A stretch of 64,000 nucleotides of DNA from NCBI GenBank assembly GCA_015060695.1, contig SUYA01000001.1, positions 294,686 to 358,685 of the forward strand, given 5' to 3'. Below the pieces are notes generated by a model. That model searched no databases. It had not been told where the DNA came from and was given only the letters and a program-made list of their open reading frames with translations. Numbering within the stretch: position 1 is the stretch's first letter; the number at the start of each line of letters is the position of its first letter. This document shows, piece by piece, positions 1 to 10,692 of the stretch. The stretch is from Mediterranea massiliensis (GTDB lineage Bacteria; Bacteroidota; Bacteroidia; Bacteroidales; Bacteroidaceae). Both the position numbers and the translations under genes were made by a program.

Positions 1-4
1 GAGC

Positions 5-66
5 AACTACCTATAAGTAGTGAGCCAACTACCTATAGGTAAACGATTAACTACCTATAGGTAGTT
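5..66. repeat. Three palindromic repeats (consensus AACTACCTATAGGTAGTT) at 22-bp pitch
   Basis: AACTACCTATA begins at 5, 27 and 49. The third copy is a perfect 18-bp palindrome at 49-66. Confidence 0.9.
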
Positions 67-157
67 GAACAACTTGATATAGGTATTTTAAATACTTAAT
101 TATCAATACATTACAAAACTATAAAGTCTAAGCAAACAAAAAAACGACGCAAAACTA

Positions 158-187
158 TTTGCATATTTATAAAAAACACTATCTTTG
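158..187 (+). promoter_or_regulatory. Bacteroidetes-type promoter for the thiamine operon (-33 TTTG, -7 TATCTTTG)
   Basis: TTTG at 158 and TATCTTTG at 180-187, just upstream of the TPP riboswitch. Confidence 0.6.
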
Positions 188-198
188 CCCACAAAGTA

Positions 199-275
199 AC
201 AAAGGGGTGCCCTAAAGGGCTGAGATTATACCCTCGAACCTGATGCAGGTAATGCTGCCGTAGGGATTGTGGATA
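199..275 (+). ncRNA. TPP (thi-box) riboswitch
   Basis: Diagnostic AAAGGGGTGCCC...GGGCTGAGATTATACCC...ACCTGATGCAGGTAATGCTGCCGTAGGGA, directly upstream of thiS. Confidence 0.96.
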
Positions 276-288
276 TCAACTAAGTGTA

Positions 289-321
289 ACGCGTGTCCAT
301 CAAAAGACAGGCGTTTTTTTT
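289..321 (+). terminator. Rho-independent terminator, probably the riboswitch expression platform
   Basis: ACGCGTGTC-CATCAAAA-GACAGGCGT followed by a T run, between the TPP aptamer and thiS. Confidence 0.8.
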
Positions 322-361
322 ATGGCCGACAGTGGCACCTCTGCTAAAATAGATGTAAAGC

Positions 362-559
362 ATGAAACTGAAAGTAAACAGCAAAGAGGTAGAAACCACG
401 GCCAACAACCTCTATGAATTTTGCCAAGAACAACAACTGACCGCTATAGGTATGGCCGTAGCAATGAACAACCGTATGATACCTCGCACGGAGTGGAACA
501 CGTGTGCCTTAAGCGAAGGCGATAGCATTATCATCATCAAAGCAGTGTGTGGAGGTTGA
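362..559 (+). CDS. thiS: Sulfur carrier protein ThiS
   Basis: 65 aa ubiquitin-like protein ending in GG (KAVCGG); first gene of the thi operon. Confidence 0.93.
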   Translation: MKLKVNSKEVETTANNLYEFCQEQQLTAIGMAVAMNNRMIPRTEWNTCALSEGDSIIIIKAVCGG

Positions 560-562
560 ATA

Positions 563-1176
563 ATGGTACAGTTTATTACCCACTACACCGAACGATACAC
601 CTATCTCGACTCGGTGCACATTGCTTTGCAGGGCGGATGCCGATGGATTCAACTCCGCATGAAAGAGACACCTCCGCATGAAATTATCCCCATAGGCCAA
701 GAGGTAAAGAGAATGTGCAACAAGTACGGTGCTACATTTATTATAGACGACCACGTGGAGCTGGTAGAGCTGCTGAAAGCCGACGGCGTACACTTGGGCA
801 AAAACGATATGCCTATAGCCGAAGCACGACGCATGTTGGGTAACACACCAATCATAGGTGCTACTGCCAATACGATGGAAGATGTACGGCAGCACTACAA
901 AGCCGGTGCCGACTACATAGGTTGCGGTCCCTTACGCTTTACCACCACCAAGAAAAACCTGTCGCCCACACTGGGCTTTGAAGGCTATATCGACATCATA
1001 CAACGTATGAAAAGCGAAGACATCCGGTTGCCCATAGTAGCCATAGGAGGCATCACCAAAGAGGATATACTCGCACTGATGAACACAGGTATCAGTGGCA
1101 TTGCACTGAGTGGCACAGTGCTGCGTGCCGAAAATCCGATAGAAGAAATGAAACAAATAATAGAAATAACCGAAAA

Positions 1177-1189
<13 letters not shown>
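563..1189 (+). CDS. thiE: Thiamine phosphate synthase
   Basis: ThiE motifs: [53 protein letters not shown]. Confidence 0.93.
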
Positions 1190-3532
<2,343 letters not shown>

Positions 3533-3537
3533 CCATT

Positions 3538-4662
3538 ATGTTCAGCGAAGAAATAAAAAGTTATTCGTGGGATGAAACCACGAAACAGATATACGACAAG
3601 AGCGATGCCGATGTCCGTCGTGCCCTTATGAAAGAGCATTGCACCATTGATGATTTCATGGCTCTTGTCTCGCCGGCAGCCATACCTCATTTGGAAGAGA
3701 TGGCTGCATTGAGCAAACACTACACCGAAGAACGCTTCGGGCGCACCATGTCACTATTCATTCCACTCTACCTTACCAATTCGTGCGCCAACTCGTGCGT
3801 CTATTGTGGTTTTCACATCAGCAACCCGATGCCACGCACCATCCTTACTTTCGAAGAGATGGAAGATGAATACAAAGCCATCAAACGCCTTGGCCCGTTC
3901 GAAAACATCCTATTGGTAACAGGCGAAAACCCGGCCAAAGCCGGTGTGCCCTATTTAGCCAAAGCATTGGACATAGCCAAACGTTATTTCGATAACTTGA
4001 AAATAGAAGTAATGCCTCTCCATACCGAAGAGTACAAAGAGCTAATCAATCATGGATTGAATGGCGTAATCTGCTTCCAGGAAACTTACAACAGCGAGCG
4101 TTATAACCTCTATCATCCACGTGGCATGAAGTCGAGGTTCGACTGGCGTGTCGATGCGCCCGATCGTATGGGAGAAGCAGGTGTACATAGCATTGGGATG
4201 GGTGTACTCATTGGCCTTGAAGATTGGCGCACCGATGTTACCTTTTTGGCTCGCCACCTGCGCTACCTTCAACACACCTATTGGCGCACCAAGTATAGTG
4301 TAAACTTTCCACGTCTTCGTCCGGCCGAGAATGGTGGCTTCCAACCTCGTGTAGTCATGAGCGATAAAGAATTGGCTCAACTTACGTTTGCCATGCGTAT
4401 CTTCGACCACGATGTGGACATCTCCTATTCTACTCGTGAAACGCCTTTCATTCGCAATCACATGGCTCGCTTGGGGGTGACAACCATGAGTGCTGAGAGC
4501 AAAACCGAACCCGGTGGATACTACACCTACCCACAAGCGTTGGAGCAATTTGCAGTGAGCGATGAACGTACTGCCATCGAAGTAGCTACTGCCCTTAAAG
4601 AAATAGGGTTAGAGCCAGTGTGGAAAGATTGGGATGCTTCATTTGATTATAAGGATGTATGA
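3538..4662 (+). CDS. thiH: 2-iminoacetate synthase ThiH
   Basis: Radical SAM CxxxCxxC (CANSCVYCGF); ThiH-type sequence in the thi operon. Confidence 0.94.
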   Translation: MFSEEIKSYSWDETTKQIYDKSDADVRRALMKEHCTIDDFMALVSPAAIPHLEEMAALSKHYTEERFGRTMSLFIPLYLTNSCANSCVYCGFHISNPMPRTILTFEEMEDEYKAIKRLGPFENILLVTGENPAKAGVPYLAKALDIAKRYFDNLKIEVMPLHTEEYKELINHGLNGVICFQETYNSERYNLYHPRGMKSRFDWRVDAPDRMGEAGVHSIGMGVLIGLEDWRTDVTFLARHLRYLQHTYWRTKYSVNFPRLRPAENGGFQPRVVMSDKELAQLTFAMRIFDHDVDISYSTRETPFIRNHMARLGVTTMSAESKTEPGGYYTYPQALEQFAVSDERTAIEVATALKEIGLEPVWKDWDASFDYKDV

Positions 4663-5354
4663 ATGAGAGATACCAACGTCAAATAATTCTTCCAGAATTA
4701 GGCAAAGAAGGGGTACGAAAATTGAGTGAAGCTCGCGTGTTGATAGTAGGCATGGGGGGCTTGGGATGTCCGATAGCCCTCTATTTGGCCACTGCCGGTG
4801 TGGGACATCTGGGACTGATAGACAACGATGTAGTGTCTATCAGCAATTTACATCGACAAGTGCTATACGACGAAGCAGACCTTGGTTTATTGAAAGCCGA
4901 GTGTGCCGCCCGTCATTTACTCAATAAGAATAGTGATATAGAAGTAACCTCCTACCCTGTACGACTGACAAAAGAGAATGCAGAAGAAGTGATTACGAAA
5001 TACGACATTGTGGTAGATGGATGTGACAATCATGCCACACGCTATTTGCTTTCTGACATTTGCAGCAAGCAAAGCAAGCCCTATGTCTATGTTGCCATTG
5101 GTGCTTTTCAAGGACAAGTTGCCATCTTATGTCATGACCAGTATGCCCCTACTTATCGTACCCTCTTTCCCGACGAAAAAGCCATGTGCTCACTACAAGC
5201 CTATAAAGGTGTCATCGGTACAACTCCGGCTGTAGTAGGCAGTGTAGCTGCCGCTGAAACCATTAAACTCATCACCGGCATCGGAGAAATACTTTTTGGA
5301 CGCCTCTTTACGATTAACTTATTGACGCTACAGTCATGCATCATCACTTTATAA
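4659..5354 (+). CDS. thiF: ThiF/MoeB/HesA family adenylyltransferase
   Basis: RYQRQIILPELGKEGVRKL, GMGGLGCPIALYLATAGVG, DGCDNHATRYL. Confidence 0.9.
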   Translation: MNERYQRQIILPELGKEGVRKLSEARVLIVGMGGLGCPIALYLATAGVGHLGLIDNDVVSISNLHRQVLYDEADLGLLKAECAARHLLNKNSDIEVTSYPVRLTKENAEEVITKYDIVVDGCDNHATRYLLSDICSKQSKPYVYVAIGAFQGQVAILCHDQYAPTYRTLFPDEKAMCSLQAYKGVIGTTPAVVGSVAAAETIKLITGIGEILFGRLFTINLLTLQSCIITL

Positions 5355-5366
5355 TATCCAAACATT

Positions 5367-6686
5367 ATGAATGTCATCATCACCCTACCTCATTTCATAC
5401 CGAACGAAGCAGAACAGATAGTTAACCTGCTGGCAACAAATGCATGTGATTATATGCACATCCGCAAACCTGATGCCGCAGAAAGGGATGTAATACGGAT
5501 TATAGAACAGATACCATCCATCTACTACCGGCGCATCTCTTTGCACGACCATCACAACCTGGCCGTGCGCTATGGTTTGGGAGGCATTCACTTGAATAGC
5601 CGTCACTCCCATGTGCCAATAGGTTTTGAAGGACGTATCAGTCGTTCGTGTCACTCGCTCGAAGAGGTGATGCAGTACAAAGAAGCACACGATTACCTCT
5701 TTCTCAGTCCTATTTTTGATAGTATTTCCAAACCCGATTATCACGCAGCTTTCCGGACGGATGAATTACAAGCTGCCCGTGCAGCCGGTATCATTGATAA
5801 GAAGGTCATTGCCTTGGGAGGAATTACAGCCAATCGTTTAGAAGAGGTTGCTCGGATGGGATTTGGTGGCGGTGCTATCATGAGTGCAGCTTGGCAACAA
5901 TCCCCACCCTTAGTACTAACCATTGCCGGGAGCGATTCGTCGGGAGGAGCCGGTATTCAGGCCGATATGAAGACAATTTCTGCATTAGGTGGATATGCAG
6001 CTTCGGCTATCACTGCCATTACGGCACAAAACACCGTTGGTGTGCAAGCCATTCATCCTATTCCGCCCGAAATGATTGCCGCACAGATAACAGCCGTCAT
6101 GGATGACCTACCAGTAGATGCTATTAAAATAGGTATGGTCAATGACAATGCCATTGTAGTAGCCATTGCCGATACACTAAAAAAATATAGTTTACGTCCC
6201 ATTGTATTTGACCCTGTAATGATATCTACCAGCGGTCATCGGCTCATTCATCAAGATACTATCGACATCATTAAAAAGTATCTTTTTCCCATAGCTTCGC
6301 TCATCACACCAAATTTGCACGAAGCATCTGTACTTCTTAACCGTAGTCTGAACGACGTTGACTCTATGAAGCAAGCAGCCAAAGAGTTGTCAGCTACCTA
6401 TGGCACAGCAGTGCTTGTTAAAGGAGGTCATTTGGCAGACGAAGAAATGTGTGACGTACTATTTGCCAAAGGTAGTTTCCACCTATTCAAGGGTAAACGA
6501 ATTGATTCAAACAACCTGCATGGGACAGGATGTACACTTTCATCGGCCATTGCTACCCTGTTGGCACAAGGCCACGACCTACCAACTGCCGTTGCACAAG
6601 CTAAAGAGTATATTACACATGTCATCCGCTTGGGACAAAAGATGCACCTGGGACATGGACATGGGCCGGTATGGCACTTCAGATAA
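5367..6686 (+). CDS. Fusion of a ThiE/TenI-like domain and hydroxymethylpyrimidine (phosphate) kinase ThiD
   Basis: N-terminal ~180 aa TIM-barrel ThiE/TenI-like. C-terminal PLVLTIAGSDSSGGAGIQADMKT...NNLHGTGCTLSSAIA is ThiD. Confidence 0.9.
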   Translation: MNVIITLPHFIPNEAEQIVNLLATNACDYMHIRKPDAAERDVIRIIEQIPSIYYRRISLHDHHNLAVRYGLGGIHLNSRHSHVPIGFEGRISRSCHSLEEVMQYKEAHDYLFLSPIFDSISKPDYHAAFRTDELQAARAAGIIDKKVIALGGITANRLEEVARMGFGGGAIMSAAWQQSPPLVLTIAGSDSSGGAGIQADMKTISALGGYAASAITAITAQNTVGVQAIHPIPPEMIAAQITAVMDDLPVDAIKIGMVNDNAIVVAIADTLKKYSLRPIVFDPVMISTSGHRLIHQDTIDIIKKYLFPIASLITPNLHEASVLLNRSLNDVDSMKQAAKELSATYGTAVLVKGGHLADEEMCDVLFAKGSFHLFKGKRIDSNNLHGTGCTLSSAIATLLAQGHDLPTAVAQAKEYITHVIRLGQKMHLGHGHGPVWHFR

Positions 6687-6735
6687 CAAAGAAGAGGGAT
6701 GCGCCACAAAGCATATCCCTCTTCTTATTGTTGTC
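6687..6735. terminator. Bidirectional intrinsic terminator
   Basis: AAGAAGAGGGATGCG...GCATATCCCTCTTCTT between convergent genes. Confidence 0.75.
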
Positions 6736-6745
6736 AGTCGAACGA

Positions 6746-8260
6746 TTATAGCAAACCGCTCGAACCAAGGAAAATAAGCATTGTATAGCCCAATACTAAG
6801 CCAACGATACCCATGATGATACCAACTTTGGCCATATCGTTCTGCTTGATCATGCCCGTAGCATGAGCCAACGCATTGGGAGGAGTAGAGATAGGCAACA
6901 CCATACCAAGTGAAGAGCCGATAGCCACACCAATCAACAAAGTGCTTACACCACCCAGCGAAGCCAGATTCTCTTGCATACTCATACCTGCTACAGCCAA
7001 GATTGGCACCAACAAGGCAGCAGTAGCTGTGTGTGAAATGAAGTTGGCCATAGCATAGCAAATCAAGCCAGAGCCTACAATTACTACTATTGGCGACCAT
7101 GTATCGAATGGGATAGATTGAATCATGTGAGTAGCAAGACCAGTTTCGTTCAAGGCAACGCCCAAAGCAAAACCACCGGCTACCATCCAAAGTACCGACC
7201 AACTGATTTCTTCCAAGTCGCGACGGTCAATTACACCAATAGCACAGAACACTGCCACAGGCAACATGGCCACTACATTCGAGTTTACTCCGGTAACCTT
7301 ATCGGTAACCCACAACAACACGGTGATGGCAAATGTGACATATACTACTATCGAGCGCCAATCTTTCTTGGCCTCACCCTTAATATCCAGTACAATTGTC
7401 TTTTGCTTGAAGGGGAAAAGCTTCAGCAACAAGAACCAGGCAATAACCAATACTATAATAGTAAAAGGTATCATGAACGCCATCCACTCACCGAAACCGA
7501 TGTTCAGGTTCATGCCTTCGGGGTCGTTCAGGTATTTCAATGCGATGGCATTAGGAGGTGTACCGATAGGCGTACCCATACCACCCACATTGGCCGATAC
7601 AGGGATAGCCAAAGCCAAGGCGATGCGCCCCTTTCCGTCGGCAGGCAGCGCCTTCAATACCGGAGTCAGGAAGGTGAGCATCATGGCAGCTGTAGCCGTG
7701 TTACTCAAAAACATTGAGAAAACACCGGTAACTACCAGAAATCCCAGTAGCACGAAACGTGATTGGGTACCGAATGGTTTTAGCATTACGCGTGCCAACA
7801 TACTATCCAAACCGGTTTTAGTAGCCGCAATAGCCAAGATAAAACCACCAATGAAGAGCATGATGATGGGGTCGGCAAAGCAAGCCATAATAGATTTGTA
7901 GCTTGTCAGTTTACCCAATTCTTCGGTTGGTATGCCTTCGCGGAAGAACCACAAACTACTGTCCGAAGTAGTGAACATTAACAACACAACTACAACAACC
8001 GATGTACACCAAGCCGGAATAGCCTCAAGCACCCACATCAAGGTGGCAAAGGCAAAGATAGCAATGGTACGTTGTTCGATAATGGTCAGTCCCTCAATAC
8101 CAAAAAAATCGGCAGGTAAGAGCCACAAAGTAAGAGAAGCGATGATGGCAAAAGCTAGTTTCACCATACGTTGAGTCAGCATAGGACCCGAATTGCGTCG
8201 TTTTTGACCTAAATGGTACAAAGCTTCCACCACATGAAAGCCAGTAAAGTTTTTAAACAT
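6746..8260 (-). CDS. DASS/SLC13 family dicarboxylate/sodium symporter
   Basis: Multi-TM protein with SANVGGMGTPIGTPPNAIALKYL and GMVLPISTPPNALAHATG motifs. Confidence 0.88.
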   Translation of the reverse strand: MFKNFTGFHVVEALYHLGQKRRNSGPMLTQRMVKLAFAIIASLTLWLLPADFFGIEGLTIIEQRTIAIFAFATLMWVLEAIPAWCTSVVVVVLLMFTTSDSSLWFFREGIPTEELGKLTSYKSIMACFADPIIMLFIGGFILAIAATKTGLDSMLARVMLKPFGTQSRFVLLGFLVVTGVFSMFLSNTATAAMMLTFLTPVLKALPADGKGRIALALAIPVSANVGGMGTPIGTPPNAIALKYLNDPEGMNLNIGFGEWMAFMIPFTIIVLVIAWFLLLKLFPFKQKTIVLDIKGEAKKDWRSIVVYVTFAITVLLWVTDKVTGVNSNVVAMLPVAVFCAIGVIDRRDLEEISWSVLWMVAGGFALGVALNETGLATHMIQSIPFDTWSPIVVIVGSGLICYAMANFISHTATAALLVPILAVAGMSMQENLASLGGVSTLLIGVAIGSSLGMVLPISTPPNALAHATGMIKQNDMAKVGIIMGIVGLVLGYTMLIFLGSSGLL

Positions 8261-8424
8261 ATTATTTTGTAATTTTAGATGTTATTTAAGAATTTTAAAT
8301 ACTCTACTCAAAAACGGTTGCAAATTTACTTCTTTTCTTTTATTATTTTCCCTAAAATTAGAGAAAGTTTTATTCCCAATTAGACTTTTTTTATTTCCCT
8401 ACCTTATTTTTTAATTTTATCTGT

Positions 8425-8432
8425 TACATTTG
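8425..8432 (+). promoter_or_regulatory. Putative -7 box TACATTTG
   Basis: TAnnTTTG about 35 bp upstream of the amylase-family start. Confidence 0.5.
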
Positions 8433-8465
8433 TGCCAAAATAAGAACTAATATCAATTAATTAAC

Positions 8466-10163
8466 ATGAATAAGGCAAATAAAATCATAGTTTATCAGGT
8501 GTTCACTCGCCTGTTTGGAAATAACAACAATCACTGCATCTACAACGGAGATTTGAAAGAAAACGGATGTGGCAAGATGGCCGATTTTACCGCAAAGGCA
8601 TTGGGCGAGATAAAAGGACTGGGAGCTACCCATATTTGGTACACCGGCATCATCGAGCATGCTACCCAAACCGACTATCGCCGTCACGGCATTACTCCCG
8701 ACCATCCGGCCGTAGTGAAAGGAAAAGCCGGTTCACCTTATGCTATCAAAGATTATTATGACATTGACCCCGATTTGGCGAAAGATGTTCCTGAACGTAT
8801 GAAAGAGTTCGAGAACCTGGTACAACGTACCCACCGAGCCGGTTTGAAAGTCATCATAGACTTCGTTCCCAATCACGTGGCACGCCAATATCATTCCGAT
8901 GCCCAACCCGATGGTACTATACAGTTAGGAGCCAACGATGATACAACCCGTTCCTTCAGCCCCTACAATAACTTCTACTACATACCCGGCTCCTCTTTGC
9001 AAGGACAATTCGACATGAAAGGCACTGCCCCTGAAGCCTATGAAGAAAATCCGGCTAAAGCTACCGGTAACAACCGTTTCGATGCCCGCCCTTGCATAAA
9101 CGACTGGTATGAAACCATCAAATTAAACTACGGTGTTGATTATCAAAACGGAGGCACTTGCCATTTCTCTCCCATCCCGGACACGTGGCAAAAGATGCTT
9201 GAAATTCTACTTTTCTGGTCATCAAAAGGTATTGACGGCTTCCGTTGCGACATGGCAGAGATGGTACCGGTTGATTTTTGGGAATGGGCCATTCCGCAAG
9301 TAAAAGAACAACATCCCAATCTGCTATTCATTGCCGAAGTATATAATCCCCACGAATATCGCAACTACCTTTTCCGTGGACATTTCGACTATCTATATGA
9401 TAAGGTGGGACTTTACGACACCCTACGTGCTGTGGTATGCGGACAAGAATCGGCCACAGCCATTACCCATGCCTGGCAAAACCTGGGTGGCATAGAAAAA
9501 CGCATGCTCAACTTCCTTGAGAACCACGACGAACAACGCATTGCTTCCGAATTCTTTGCCGGCAATCCGCGCAAAGCCATTCCGGCTCTTATTGTATCGG
9601 CCTGTATGAATACCAACCCCATGATGATTTATTTCGGACAAGAATTAGGAGAACGAGGCATGGATAACGAAGGCTTTAGCGGACGAGATGGACGTACTAC
9701 TATCTTCGACTATTGGAGTGTTGACACCATCCGCCGTTGGCGCAATGGAGGAAAATTTGATGGCAAGTCACTCTCTAACGACCAATTAGCACTACAGTCT
9801 ATTTACCGTCGCATATTGACCCTTTGTAACGAAGAACGTGCCATCAGCGAAGGTTCCTTCTTCGATTTAATGTATGCCAATCTCAACGGATGGCGTTTCA
9901 ATGAACACCGTCAATACGTTTTCATGCGTAAATTCGATCGTGAATTATTGCTAATCATTGCCAACTTCGATCCCATGACAGCCGATTTGGCCATTAATCT
10001 TCCTTCCCATGCATTTACCTATTTAGGGTTACCTCAATCAGATCGTTGCCAAGCCATCGACCTACTGACGGGTAAAGAAGAAACCATCAGCCTATTGCCC
10101 TATCAAGCTACCGAAACAATCGTCGAAGGCTATAGTGGTAAAATTCTGAAGATAAAACTCTGA
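8466..10163 (+). CDS. GH13 alpha-amylase family protein (no signal peptide)
   Basis: VIIDFVPNHV, GIDGFRCDMAEM, LLFIAEVY and FLENHDEQR are GH13 conserved regions. Confidence 0.92.
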   Translation: MNKANKIIVYQVFTRLFGNNNNHCIYNGDLKENGCGKMADFTAKALGEIKGLGATHIWYTGIIEHATQTDYRRHGITPDHPAVVKGKAGSPYAIKDYYDIDPDLAKDVPERMKEFENLVQRTHRAGLKVIIDFVPNHVARQYHSDAQPDGTIQLGANDDTTRSFSPYNNFYYIPGSSLQGQFDMKGTAPEAYEENPAKATGNNRFDARPCINDWYETIKLNYGVDYQNGGTCHFSPIPDTWQKMLEILLFWSSKGIDGFRCDMAEMVPVDFWEWAIPQVKEQHPNLLFIAEVYNPHEYRNYLFRGHFDYLYDKVGLYDTLRAVVCGQESATAITHAWQNLGGIEKRMLNFLENHDEQRIASEFFAGNPRKAIPALIVSACMNTNPMMIYFGQELGERGMDNEGFSGRDGRTTIFDYWSVDTIRRWRNGGKFDGKSLSNDQLALQSIYRRILTLCNEERAISEGSFFDLMYANLNGWRFNEHRQYVFMRKFDRELLLIIANFDPMTADLAINLPSHAFTYLGLPQSDRCQAIDLLTGKEETISLLPYQATETIVEGYSGKILKIKL

Positions 10164-10241
10164 TAATTCAAATATAATTCATACATTTGTCAATCAGATA
10201 ACACATAATTCATAATTTATAACTCATAATTTCATTAAGAT

Positions 10242-10688
10242 ATGGTTATAGACAGATTGGAAAATTTAGGGAAATACGCTTCGCTGAACCCGCTGTTCAG
10301 TCAAGTAGTTGATTTCTTGTCAACGCACAATTTAGATGCGTTGGAAGTAGGTAAATATGAACTTCAAGGCAAAGAGCTATGGGTAAATGTAGCCCAAACC
10401 AAGCCTAAAACCAAAGAACAGGCCAAGTTGGAAACCCATCGCGATTATATCGACATCCAGATTCCACTATCAGGAACCGAAGTCATGGGATATACAGCTG
10501 CAGCCGATTGCCGGCCGGCCGATGCCGTTTATAACGAAGAGAAAGACATCACCTTCTTCGAAGGACTTGCCGAAAGCTACATCGACGTAAAGCCCGGCAT
10601 GTTTGCCATCTTTTTTCCACAAGATGGTCATGCACCCGGCATAACCCCTGATGGCGTAAAGAAAATAATCATTAAAATAAAAAACTGA
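10242..10688 (+). CDS. YhcH/YjgK/YiaL family protein
   Basis: ETHRDYIDIQIPLSGTEVMGY...FAIFFPQDGHAPGI. Confidence 0.88.
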   Translation: MVIDRLENLGKYASLNPLFSQVVDFLSTHNLDALEVGKYELQGKELWVNVAQTKPKTKEQAKLETHRDYIDIQIPLSGTEVMGYTAAADCRPADAVYNEEKDITFFEGLAESYIDVKPGMFAIFFPQDGHAPGITPDGVKKIIIKIKN

Positions 10689-10692
10689 AAAT

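Noticed and set aside
5-66. CRISPR array
   Set aside because: Units repeat every 22 bp with gaps of only about 4-8 bp between palindromes; no spacers and no cas genes.
509-895. Minus-strand ORFs opposite thi genes (and many similar shadow ORFs throughout)
   Set aside because: They lie antisense to well-supported conserved genes and have no recognisable motifs.
6579-7202. 207-aa ORF antisense/out of frame within the transporter region
   Set aside because: Low-complexity composition and full overlap with the DASS transporter in another frame.
10164-10241. TAATTCATAATTTATAACTCATAATTTC before the YhcH-family gene as a regulatory element
   Set aside because: Looks like common intergenic AT-rich repeat text; nothing specific supports a function.
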